Shown piece by piece: positions 11,228 to 26,104 of a DNA stretch of 64,000 bases. Both the position numbers and the translations under genes were made by a program. This DNA comes from Hydractinia symbiolongicarpus (lineage: Eukaryota; Cnidaria; Hydrozoa; Anthoathecata; Hydractiniidae): positions 16,220,501 through 16,284,500 of the forward strand of contig NC_079886.1 in NCBI RefSeq assembly GCF_029227915.1, in the 5' to 3' direction. The notes below the pieces were generated by a model, which made no database searches, was not told the DNA's origin, and saw only the letters and a program-made list of their open reading frames with translations. Within the stretch, counting starts at the first letter, position 1; every line of letters begins with the position of its first letter.

Positions 11228-12634
11228 AAATTAGGCTCAGGCAATTGCCTAGACTGCCTAACCCTAGATCGGCCCCTGTTACTTCTATGAATGAATTTTA
11301 ACAAATATTATGTTTAAAGGTACTGGTATCTTTTTTACATATTTGTATGACAAATACCAAAAATTGACAGAAATCCCATTCCGATTTTCAGGTAAAATTT
11401 GAAAAAATGGAAAGCCTGACTTTCCGATTTTTTCAAATTATAATCACGTGTTAGAAATTTACAATATTACCTTTTCAAAAAAAAAGTTTTGTGTAAATTT
11501 AAAGTTTTAAAATACACGAAAGAAATGTAAGCCTGATATCTAAATTAATTAGGGACAAATTTTGACACTCCCTCTTTTCCAACAGAGAGCAGGCATTTGG
11601 TAGGGAAACTATGAATTTGCCCAGATTTGCATTTTTATTTTCTATACTGGTGATATATATTAAATTTTGCAATAATTTGAAGAAAGGATATTGAATACCG
11701 ACGTATGGATGTATATTACCAAAAAGAGACAATGTTAGTAGGTTAAATCCATATCGTTGCTGACGTTAGCACGACCATTCAAGAAGTTGACTTTGCCTCG
11801 TTGTTGGCATACTAAAACAGAAGACATCTTATTACTGTCATTTGCACCTCTGACCCTAACTATCAACTTCTGCCAAGCTTTTTGACCAATCACTCAATGT
11901 TATGAGCAATCAATCAGTGTTTGGTTGGGATAATCATTTAAGCATTTAACAATGGAACCTTGCCTAATTGATGTGCTAAAAACCCATCATACATGTGATT
12001 GCAACTCCAAATCTAAAAAGAAAAGTTAATTTCGAAAAGCATGTTGTACCAAAAACATTTTGATTATGCAAATTATGAAAAATTGTCTTTAAAACCAAGT
12101 TGCACCAGGATAATTTCATTTGTTCGAATAATGGTGATATTCTAGTTAACAAAACTAATCCGTGTGACAACTGAAAGTCTTTTTACATAAAATTCACATA
12201 CGCAAAAAAACAGAATTTGAATTTGAATGATCCTCTATGTTTACGTCAAGAAGTCGTTTTAAATTCACGCTCTACGACTAAAATCGACTGCAAAAAGTTG
12301 AAACAGAGACTTAACTGTTGTATATCGTAAAAGAATATTTGCATTAAAGAAAATCGCTTTGTTTACTTTTTCGTAGACGTGCCTAAAAAATCTTATAAAA
12401 ACTGCCAGAAACTTACATTCAAATGTGGGTACGACTGGCAACTCAAGTATTAAGTGACGCTCTTGGAATGTTTTATACCAATTTAGTCCTGTTGAGGCAC
12501 TGCTGAACTTTGTTTAAAGTGTTTCATTGCCTAAATGTTAGAAACACAACAGAGCATGAATTCAAATTAAAACCCTTTTATAGTCTTAGAATTCTGTTTT
12601 CACAGCGTGCTAAGTCAAATGTGTTTCTTTTCTA
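11228..12634. other. Gene-free interval with a possible old repeat fragment
   Basis: No exon recognised. The stretch near 11320-11460 has the style GAAAAA..GGA....CCGATTTT seen in the repeat family at 15852 and 34235 and may be a diverged fragment of it, but this is weak. The remainder shows nothing I can name. Confidence 0.4.
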
Positions 12635-12813
12635 GCAAAACTTGTGAGAGACTACAAATTCCAAAACTTGTGAGAGACTACAAATTCCAAAACTTGTGAG
12701 AGACTACAAAATGCGAAACTTGTGAGAGACTACAAATTACAAATTTGTGAGAGACTACAAATTACGAAACTTGTGAGAGACTACAAATTACGAATTTGTG
12801 AGAGACTTCAAAT
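12635..12813. repeat. Minisatellite, about seven copies of a 25-27-bp unit
   Basis: The unit is AACTTGTGAGAGACTACAAA plus a 5-7-base linker that varies (TTCCA, ATGCG, TTACA, TTACG). The first units are nearly identical; later ones lose bases and the last carries ACTTCAAA. Identity is highest in the core and the linker length changes little, as expected for slippage. There are no unique spacers, so it is not a CRISPR array. Confidence 0.95.
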
Positions 12814-14985
12814 GGAATTAAACAGCTGAACCGCCTATTTCATAACTAAATTATTTTTTGAAAACATTACTTTAGCTTTATAACATTAAACTATTCCCTA
12901 GTTCTCTTCATACTACAGAGCTATAGAATTGCACCTTTCATTTAATGCTTGGGAAACAAAGGTTGAGTTTCCTTTATACTGTGGAACTGGCCAAAATTTT
13001 ATTGAGTGGAAAAAGATCAGTTCAAACCTTCAGGAAGATATATTTTAGATATTGTTTATATCTAAAATATATCTATATCCACGTTAGAATCGGTGTTATC
13101 GTCTAAAAGCCACCTTTAATCAACAGAAACCATCTAGCATGGTTCATTGATGCCAGTTGAAACTATATGCGCAGTGACAACAGAATTGAATACAGCAAAT
13201 GTTGACATACAATAAGATTCTCAGCAAATTAAATTTTTTCATTTTATGACATTAATGCTTAAATTTAATTTAACTAACCTCGCTCTGTCAAGGTAAATAA
13301 TTCTTATTAGGAAATGGCCATACCGATAAGTCATGTTTAACCTTTTATCTATAAATGCTTCATTTCTTGACTTTTTCTGATACTCTCGTGTCATATTAAA
13401 AATTTGTTTTTACTCATCGTAATCATATCTTCTCCTGCACAACAATCCAATTCCTAAATTTTACTCAATCCCGGTACACTTTGATCAAATTATTGCTTTC
13501 AAATACTGTGTACTTTGTACTAGAGAACTAATTTCTGAGAAGTTGCACTTGTATTTCACTTTAGGGAGATTATTTTTTTAACGTAAACTTGACATGAAGA
13601 ACCCGACATGTAGGCGTTTTGTGTTGATTCTAAGAATATGTCATTAAAACGATGTTTCATATTAGTAGAATGCAAAGAATAGGAAACACGTTTTTTTTGC
13701 GGCTTAAGTGTTTTTTAAATTTTTTACTGAAGTAAATCGTGCTAGGGCTTTTTTTATCTTGAACTCACTCGAAAATCCTAATTTAGTTAATTCTGTTTGT
13801 GCTACAGGGAGAACATCTTTCTGTAAAAAATTACGGCAACCATTATTGTGAGTTGAGTGAAATCGTGCACAAATTCTGTAAAATGTTTTATAAGCTTAAA
13901 GAGACTTGTTTATTAACGCATTTTTAGGTGATTTTGCGCATTTTTATTATTTTTGCGCAAATGCTAACAGAAACCGTACAAATTATCAGGCGACGTTGTC
14001 GAAGTTTATTTTTACATAAAGTCGTTTACAATTAACTGGGATCTACGTCTTTCGTAATTTTATCTAATTTGATTTAATCCGTTTGTTTTGCCTGCTTTTC
14101 TGCCTGCTTAACAGTTCGTAGTGAGCAACAGCTTTGAGTTTTTGATACAAATAATCTTTTAAACTGTTATTAACTGCGCACACTTTGGCTATTGTTTAAG
14201 CACAGGACCATTTAATCATTTGATTTTTCTATAACATCTTAAATTGCTTTCCATTAATGATTAAGAATATCGCATCATATAAGCAGTCGAGGAAAATAGA
14301 ATTTTGTTGTCTTGATAGACCCATAAAGGACATTAAGTAACGCATTAAGAGTAAGCAGTAAATATCTAGAAAATCTTTACTAGACAACAACTTTTATCGT
14401 ATTCCTACTGAAAAGAAAGAGTATATACTTGGTTGTTTATCATTCAAATAATGTGATCGCCACTTTTATTTTGATTACGTGAGGCAAATGTACGTACCAG
14501 TGACATCAGCTAAACTGAATGTCATTTGAAAGTCATGGGATGCACTAATAAAAATGATATTAAAATTTTAATAAGGCAGCAAAAAATGATTGGAAAGTAC
14601 AATATTTTTCGTGATTTTGAGTTCCTTTGTTTTCTTCTATCGCTTGCACATTGCAGCACTGCTAGCAGCTGTAGCAGCGCCTGTCAGAAAATGCAACCTA
14701 GACTAGACAACTAGATAATAACAGCTGGTCAAGTCTTTACATTGCACCAAGTCAATACCATATTGCGCAAGACAATCCTCCACATGCACAAACATTCATG
14801 TTGACATTTGATATGAGTAAAACTCGAAACATGGTGCGGAATTTTTCTTATTATCAACACAAAAGTGTACTTTCGAATCAGAGCGAAAAAAAAGTACAAT
14901 ATCTCTATTTGTATAAAAAGAAGCAGAATTAACGAAATGAGAATAATAACTAAGCAAAATTTGAAAGCTGATTTGATCAATCAAG
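12814..14985. other. Gene-free interval upstream of the FN3 gene
   Basis: AT-rich sequence with no recognisable exon apart from the hairpin at 13036-13074. The last part is presumably promoter and 5' leader of the FN3 gene starting at 14986, but I see no clear core promoter element. Confidence 0.45.
13036..13074. repeat. Inverted repeat, 16-bp perfect stem with 7-base loop
   Basis: AGATATATTTTAGATA is followed by the loop TTGTTTA and the exact reverse complement. It is A/T-rich and lies in non-coding DNA. It could be a small hairpin or a MITE remnant. No flanking coding or RNA-gene signal supports a microRNA call. Confidence 0.85.
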
Positions 14986-18796
<3,811 letters not shown>

Positions 18797-18869
18797 AACA
18801 TATTGAAGGGTTTTGTATTTAACAGACTTTTTGTAACTATTTTTCAAAGTATATGTTGAATGATCAACT

Positions 18870-20350
18870 AATTTACATTTTCATTGTAGTCTTCTTTGAT
18901 ATCAATCCACTTTTCGTGTACAATGAAATTATAGCACCTTGCCCTTCTGTGTAAACGAAAAAATTTTCTCTTGTCGGTGTTGCAAGTAAACTGATCCATC
19001 TGATTGCTGTCATCTTTGAAGCACCGACGCATATTGCAGTGAATAAGACTATAGCCAAATATTTTAGCGTTTGCCGGTCATTTTCACAGTAGCTATCGCG
19101 TATTTCCTTGCTTGTCGGTTTGTTAAGAAGTGCCTAAATACAAATGGTCATCTGATCCCAAGTTTTTTTGTGGTGAACAATTTTTTTATCTCACGCACAA
19201 GCGCTTCAGGATTTTCGTTGAATCTATTATTAAATCGCACGGCTATTTTGTTCGCATATACAATGTCTTAGCTGTTGAAATGTTGAATGCAGTCACAGGG
19301 TAGTTCTGTATTTCTGTTAAAGGAACAGCGTCATCAGAAGTGTGCTATGTTCATATTAATTTAGCTTTTTCTTCTTCTATTTATAAACTGTGAACTTCAC
19401 ACTTGAGACTTACAATAACCTATTACTTACGAGGGTGTTTTATCAATTCGTATTCTTAGCGTCTTATACCTACCTTACAGGTGGCATTTCTTACTCTTGC
19501 AGCAGCCACATTTGATTATCATTGGACTTCCTAACTTCCACTTGAGTGCTCTAGCATAAAACCTTTTTTTGCATTTTCGACAATTTTAAGATGGATTTTA
19601 TTAGCGGTTAATATACGCATAGTTTACCGAACAATACACCCCTATATCTTACACCCCCGCCCATGTATACAGAAATCGCTAGTTTGCTAACTCTCTTACT
19701 ATTTCTTCTATTCACACGTTTTTATCTTTTATTTGCTAGGGAACCGTGAGTGTAACTTTGTAAGCGAAGATGTTTTTTCAGGAATCCATCTACATAAGGT
19801 CCAAGCTGGTCTACGTTACCAACAGCGAAGTTTGTAAAATTCCATCGTACTAAGAATTGATTAACCTTTTTTTTCATTGATGTTTCTGTGGAAGTTTTTA
19901 GCTTATTATGTAAGTGTAGGTTGCTGGTCGTGCACGTCATTTAACGTGACAATCTCTCAGCACCAAATTGTGATAATGTTGCACCTATTGCACTACTCAT
20001 TTTGTCCAATTACTCTTTAATCCCCTGCCTTTTACCAGTTATTAAGAAAAAGACAGCAATATCTATATCTCGTTTTTATTAAGTGTCGTTAAAACGCTTC
20101 GTGCATTGTCAATTTTATTAACTATGATTAATAAATAAACCATCCCCTTGTGTCCTTACGTTCTCCAAATCCTTAGAAGCCTTTACATCTTTCTTTACGG
20201 TGTAATCCAAGGCACCTTGTAATATATTGACCAGTTTTCTTTTAAATTATGGACGTTTTGTAAACAACCGTTGAATGATCTTCAATTCGCTCAAAGTCCC
20301 TTGACAGAGACATTTGGGGTACAGTGTGTTCACACTTCTTTTTTTTTAAA
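18870..20350 (-). other. Coding-like remnants, minus strand, unidentified
   Basis: Several minus-strand stretches read like decayed protein: LYTKSGLISKK and SKMTAIRWIS near 18873-19058, VRFNNRFNENPEALVREIKK near 19200-19260, GSPMIIKCGCCKSKKCHL near 19490-19560, NQFLVRWNFTNFAVGNVDQL near 19722-19940 and DFERIEDHSTVVYKTS near 20250-20310. Frames change and stops intervene between them, with no convincing splice sites. A decayed mobile element or a dead gene copy would explain this. I do not recognise the family. Confidence 0.3.
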
Positions 20351-20927
20351 GAAGTCTAAAATCATTATCCTTGCTTTTCTATTGTTCAAAATAATAGACC
20401 TTTTATTTTAGACCTGAAATTTCACCATTATATTGGTATGAAACATATTCTTAATTAGAAAAAAATGTAATACTCGCATTCCTTGTTAAACTTGATTTTG
20501 AGTTAATTTCTTAATTCGTAAATTTCCCAGTTTAAACTTAAGTTCCAATTGCTAAATTTTAGTTAAAACTTTTGCTGGTTTTAACATAGTCTAGCTTAGG
20601 CATGTCTTTTACCTTAAAAGTATCTTTCAAGAAAATAAACCTTTCTTTAAACTTTACGATCAATTGCTTTTTTCAGACACAAGCATTGTGAGCATAGCCT
20701 ATGACGCATACTGAGAAAGATCTTACGAGTTCGGAAGCTAAATATTTATATTTTTGTCTTATCTTTGAATATTTTCGACGCGTCAAACTCACCACATGTG
20801 GCCATAGACAATTCTTTGACATTTTTAAAACTTAAATACTAAAATTTAAAATTTTCTAAATATATCGGTGAAATGCCCTTCCAATGTTTGTTACTTCAAA
20901 GTATGTTTATTGTTTGTTCAATTATCA

Positions 20928-21080
20928 GATGAGTCTCCGACATCTTCAAGTGTCGTTTCTATTACAAGATATCCAAGACATTATTCCAGAGTTTGGTTGT
21001 ATAACGTTTATTCCTGTCTGAAATATGGAAGCGGGAAACACGGGTTTTTAGGCATTCTGATTGACAACGGGCCGATATGA
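20928..21080 (+). other. Possible alternative terminal exon
   Basis: Follows an acceptor-like TTGTTCAATTATCAG and stays open for about 50 codons to TGA at 21078-21080, with ESPTSSSVVSITRYP near its start, which resembles the end of an FN3 domain. It needs an incoming phase that the visible FN3 exon 4 donor does not give, so an unseen exon would be required. Could be chance. Confidence 0.25.
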
Positions 21081-22276
21081 ACCCGTGGTCACCAAAAATA
21101 GTAGCTAGTAGAAAATGGTGGGTAAACAATCAGTAAAAAATAAAATTTTACAAATTTTCACCAAGTTTGGTCGGCACTTAAACCTTGGGCGATATATTAC
21201 GGTACAGCCCCGTATTAGGATATAATTAGTTGGGTACGAAAAAAACTCATTCAAAGAATTTCGCGTTAAGATTGATCTTCGACGCTGTAAAGGCTCATTG
21301 CGCAACTGATGTATTTTAAATAAAGTTGCCAAATTGATATTATTTCCTCCTGTGTAAATAAAATAAACAATAAGCTTTCTGACAAAACAATGACTTTTTC
21401 TTATTATCAGTGTTTATATAATTCAGGTTTTTGTTCTTTCTAAAGTTTCTGCTGTAGCAGAAATGTCGTAGTATGGAGCGAATGCCATCTCTGAAGTTTT
21501 GGGTTTACATTTTGCACTATTTTAACTATTTTATTCGGTCCGGTCCGTGTTTGTAATCATCTTACTTACAAAAGTAACTGGAAGAAAATCGTAAACGAAC
21601 GAAAAATTTTAAAATGAACCAAAGTAAAGATATTTCTTTCAGGTGAGGAATATTTGTAGTTTCAATGTAGAATGAGGCATAGCGCCTTTCAATTGTTGTT
21701 CATCTTCCAATGGATTACACATGATTTATTTTTACTACATCAGGAAAGTAAGATCATTACATATGCGTTAGGTGTTTGTATTTTTTCTCAGTAATTCTTG
21801 AGCTACATATACCACAGTTAGATAATTCACTTTGTACTGACAATTTCGGAAGAAAATCAATCAACATTCCAGTATTTTAAAATTGCGACGTATTTCACGT
21901 ATTTGCACTGTCCTGTGTCATGCGTAAATTGAAATTGCACGAATTTTAATTTTTGCTGTCGACTGCAAGATGTTTTAAACTTTTCTTCAGTTATCACTCA
22001 AATTTTTTTTACCCTTTGTTACCTGCCAAGACTAGATTTAAATCAAAAGAAAAATTTCAGCTATTTTCTTTATATTCACGTTTCATACATTTAAAAGATT
22101 TTTAACTATAAATATTTACAGCTCTTTGTAGGACCAAGTTCTTCTGACAGCCATCAGCTTTTCAAAGAGATTATGTTTAGTGTTTGCTTGGCTATCTTTG
22201 AATAATGTTTCCACTGCACTGTAAAGCTTCGTTCGTTGGTCAGGCTGCAGTATTAAATTCCATTAAAACAAACGAC
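21081..22276. other. Intergenic, between convergent genes
   Basis: AT-rich and without a recognisable exon. It separates the plus-strand FN3 gene from the minus-strand beta-lactamase-like gene and should contain the 3' end of the latter. Confidence 0.5.
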
Positions 22277-25200
22277 CTATCTAGTTTTTATTCTAACAAA
22301 CTGTAGGTAACCGAACGATGATACACCATTTATGTGGAAACTAGGACACTTTCCATCTTCTCTTGACGGTGGAGAAAAATAATATTTTTCCTTTAGCAAA
22401 CCAGATGCTGTGAAAATACATGGTCCTTGAAATTTATCAAATGCATCACTTTGCAGTATATATTTGTCTGTTTGTATAAGAGGCACCGTCAGCCATTCCA
22501 TATGCAAATACAAAATTTTGTCTTTCAATGTTATATTTACTGGTTTACTGATTAATGGCCAATAGCCAACTTTTTTGTAAGATCCAACAAATCGATTTGC
22601 ATTTGACGGCAAGATGTACTAGACAAAAAAAATTATCATTTGTTAGGTTGAAAGCCAATTGTGTATTTTCATGTTGTTGTTTTTTTATTTATTTTTAAAT
22701 GGCACCATCATTCTTTAGACTATGTTATTTAAAAGCTTCAGAAGAATTACAATATTTTTATTTTTTAAAATAACATTTCTCTCAGATCTCAGTCTTTTAA
22801 ATTAGAAGTACACTTTCAATTGCACGGTCATTCGGAAGTGATTTTAGAATTTTAAATTTTGTTTTAAGAGAGACTCTTAATCTGATGACGGGCTATAGTT
22901 TCAAAGGTCTATTAATTAGCTATTTGTAGTAATCGGACTTGATGTTATGTGTGGTTAGTTAGCAAAGAATCTTTTATAAGCCACTAAGCAAAAAAAATCT
23001 GTTATTACCTTTGGTCTTTTTCTTTTCAGCAAAGCATCTAAGCCGTTGAGAAAATGACTTTGGGTATTGCTCCATGCGTTTAAAGCACTTCCAGTTTCAT
23101 CAGCTACAAACGTATTTATATCTGAAAAATGTATATATTTGCATTTTATATGAGTGGGTAAACGGCATGGTTATGAACGTTTTAGGGATGGAACGTACAT
23201 GATACATCCCACTGTAGGAATTTATGTTTAAACTTATGTGTATGTAGAACTTTTATCTGTAATTTTTTAATAGTTGTATGTAAATTTCCTTTGGCGAAAG
23301 AAAAGAAACAAAAAAAATGTCACTGCAAATAAAATTGGAGAAAGAAGCAAGTACTCACTAAGGTTTAATTCTGGCGTTAAACTGAAAAGAGCTCCGTATC
23401 CGAATATTGATCCGTCCTTTGTATACGTCATGTATCCAATCTGTTTTGTATTATCTGGATGATTTGATCGAATCTCAAATGGGTAAGCTTGCCCCGATGC
23501 GTCAGGCCATATGTAAACTGTGACAAATGATCACAAAGTATGAGAATGTTACCAATTGCTTCTTTCCATCTCTTTAGGAAAAATTAATTCACCTACCTGG
23601 TTTTAACATTTCATCAAGCAAGTATTCGGGAAATATCGAAGACTTGCTGTTGTGCAGGAACAGACTGCCAAGCTGTATTTTAAAAGATAAAAAGACTAGC
23701 CTCAGTTCACAATTTATGAAAGTTCACACTTCATATTTCTTTTAGAAAAAGCACTCACCTTACCCAAATCATGTGCGCTGGAATACATTCCACCACTAGG
23801 ATTTAGCCAGCCCCAGTCTACCAGTTGAGCGTCATCATTTGCATTTTCTGTGCTTTTTGGAAACTGTTTTTTCCTGTAAATAAAAAGTAAGCTATTTATA
23901 TGGTTGTGAGGTTGTATATCGGCATAAAGTTGTCCTTAATACGCATTTAGCATTAAATTTTAAAAATGCGATATAAAATTTGATATAACCTGTTCATTAT
24001 ATCAAAGCCAGTGTTTTCCATGCCAAGAGGCCTCAGAATGTTCTTTTCTATCCATTCTTCCAAAGTTTGATTTGTTCTTCTTTCAAGAATTCGACCAAGA
24101 AGGGCAATTCCCATATTACTAAAAGTTAGTTTATAATTTTTTGTAAATCTTTATCACTTTTAGTAGAGAACAAAACACAACGTGACGAAACATTCCATTC
24201 AATTTTTATCATTCATTACCTGTAGGAAGGACGCTTCCCAGGGGGTTGTATCAAAGACACATTTTTAATTCTTTCCAACATTTTTGATGTAGAATGTGGA
24301 CACATATTCATATGAGGTTGTTTTTTATAAGGAACGCATGGAGCCTCCCTTGGAAGACCAGACATCATAGAAGATAACTGTCTAAAAATAATTTATTACA
24401 AATGTCTAATTGTTTCGTAGAAGCATTGTTGCGTCTAGTGTCCTTGACAGTTAATGCTAACATGAAATATACATTATGTAACTCATCATTTACCTGAAAG
24501 TTATATTGTTGTTATTAAAGGTGTTGCGGACAGAGAAATTTGGTTCGTAGGTATGTATTGTGTCATCAAGGCTTTCAATGATTCCTTCATGCACAAAGTT
24601 TTGAAGCATCATCACCTACTTACACAGTAAAAGAATATTTTCTCTTGATTAAAAAACAAAAAAATAACGTGAAGAAATAAATCGCCATTTGTAAGAATTT
24701 TTTACTGAAATATAGCAACCAAATATACTCAAAACATACTCCGTTCTACAGTGAACTGTCTGTTATGGCATCAAGAAACACTAAACAGGTATGCGGAGAT
24801 GCAGTGCATCAAATGCGTCTTTACTATCTTACCGTAAACATCTTGCTAACGCTTGCTACCGGATATGGCGTGTCGATATCTGGTGACTTGGACTCTTTAT
24901 TCTTAAAATTCATATAACCATTGTTGTAAGACCATATCAGTTCATCCATGTAGTATACCGTGATAGAAGTTGCCTAAAAAAATCAAAGAAATTTACACGT
25001 ACTTCTTTATGTAAGGGAGTCATCATAAATGTTACATAGCTTAAAAAAACTCTTATTAGTTTCTCAAGTACAGCAACGAGTGAGATTTTAATCAACGCAA
25101 CCTTTCGCTTAGCGGTCAAATGATTTATCAGTTGAGCCATAAACTCGATGCTGTTTTTGTTAGACATGACATATTGTAGAACAAACAACCAAAAGAGAAA

Positions 25201-26057
25201 TTGGGAGTTATACCCATGAAATCATTTCATAGGTATAATTTCCAATCTATTCTTGTGGGGGTTTATTTGATAAATTGAAAAGAATTATTGGAGAGTTTAC
25301 TTTACACAATAATGGCATAATCTGACCGGAACATACAGGAATGTTCGTATTATCTAATTATAAATGGCTCTACTTACATGATACTTTTTCGTTTTTACCA
25401 GCTGGTTCATTGCAACAGTACTTTTAAATATTGCTGCAGCTATTTCAGGTTCTTTGGTTATGTTTGAAATTTTGATTGGAGTAGCACGAGCAAAGCACGT
25501 ACGCTGAATTTCTGGCATTTTTTGTCCTATCTAATAACAACAAAAGTTTTTCTTGTAGAACAAAGACGAAAAAAATGAACTTTGACCACAAGGTTTTTTT
25601 TTATACTGGGAAAAAAAAGAAAAAAAGTTCTAGAGTCGAGGTTAGAGACGCACAAAGAATGAAATTTACCTACCAGACGTCGCAATTGCGTCGTTCTTTT
25701 TACTTCCATCACATACAGTGACGTCATAGTAGCTATGCAACATAGTGCTAACAGAAAAAGCGTGCTAAATGCACACTTTTTATTACGTATACAAGATCGA
25801 AATTTCGATTTATTTTTAGTCTCTGTATTAAATTTTAACACGCTGTTCTTTTCTGCATTTGTACTTGCTACACTACACATACGATCGTATGCAGCATTAC
25901 CATTTCCCAAATTCTCTTTTAATTCAAACGATAGCTTTCCGTTCGGCACACTGTTATGCCGTACACCTAGTCTACTATCTAATGGTATGTGTAAAGTTCC
26001 ATGTGAATGGTTATACCGTAGATTGCTTTGACCTTTGCTTTTAGTCGTCGTTTCCAT
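22277..26057 (-). CDS. Type II membrane serine beta-lactamase-like (LACTB/class C) protein
   Basis: Eleven exons join in frame on the minus strand: 26057-25674, 25530-25399, 24973-24833, 24615-24494, 24381-24220, 24118-23990, 23873-23759, 23672-23597, 23517-23359, 23121-23009 and 22618-22277, giving 624 residues. A cytoplasmic Ser/Asn-rich N-terminus precedes a membrane segment at about 95-117. The rest would face outside. Residues 213-216 SVSK are the catalytic SxxK. Residues 313-315 YSN, split over a splice junction, are the class C Tyr-x-Asn. WGWLNPSGGMYSSAHDLGK and YGALFSLTPELNLS are further family blocks. The third K/HTG motif is not clear; TKDG stands in its region. The family includes animal LACTB and LACTBL1, bacterial class C enzymes and D-peptidases. 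Substrate unknown. The ATG lies 29 bases after an acceptor-like CTAACTTATAG. Confidence 0.88.
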
Positions 26058-26104
26058 GACATTGACGTCCGACGACGACAATAAATCTATAAGTTAGAAA
26101 TGAT

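Noticed and set aside
12635-12813. Possible CRISPR array
   Set aside because: Linkers are only 5-7 bases and similar to each other, the host is a eukaryote, and no cas gene is present; it is a minisatellite.
13036-13074. microRNA-like hairpin
   Set aside because: The stem is too short (16 bp) and A/T-only, with no sign of a larger precursor.
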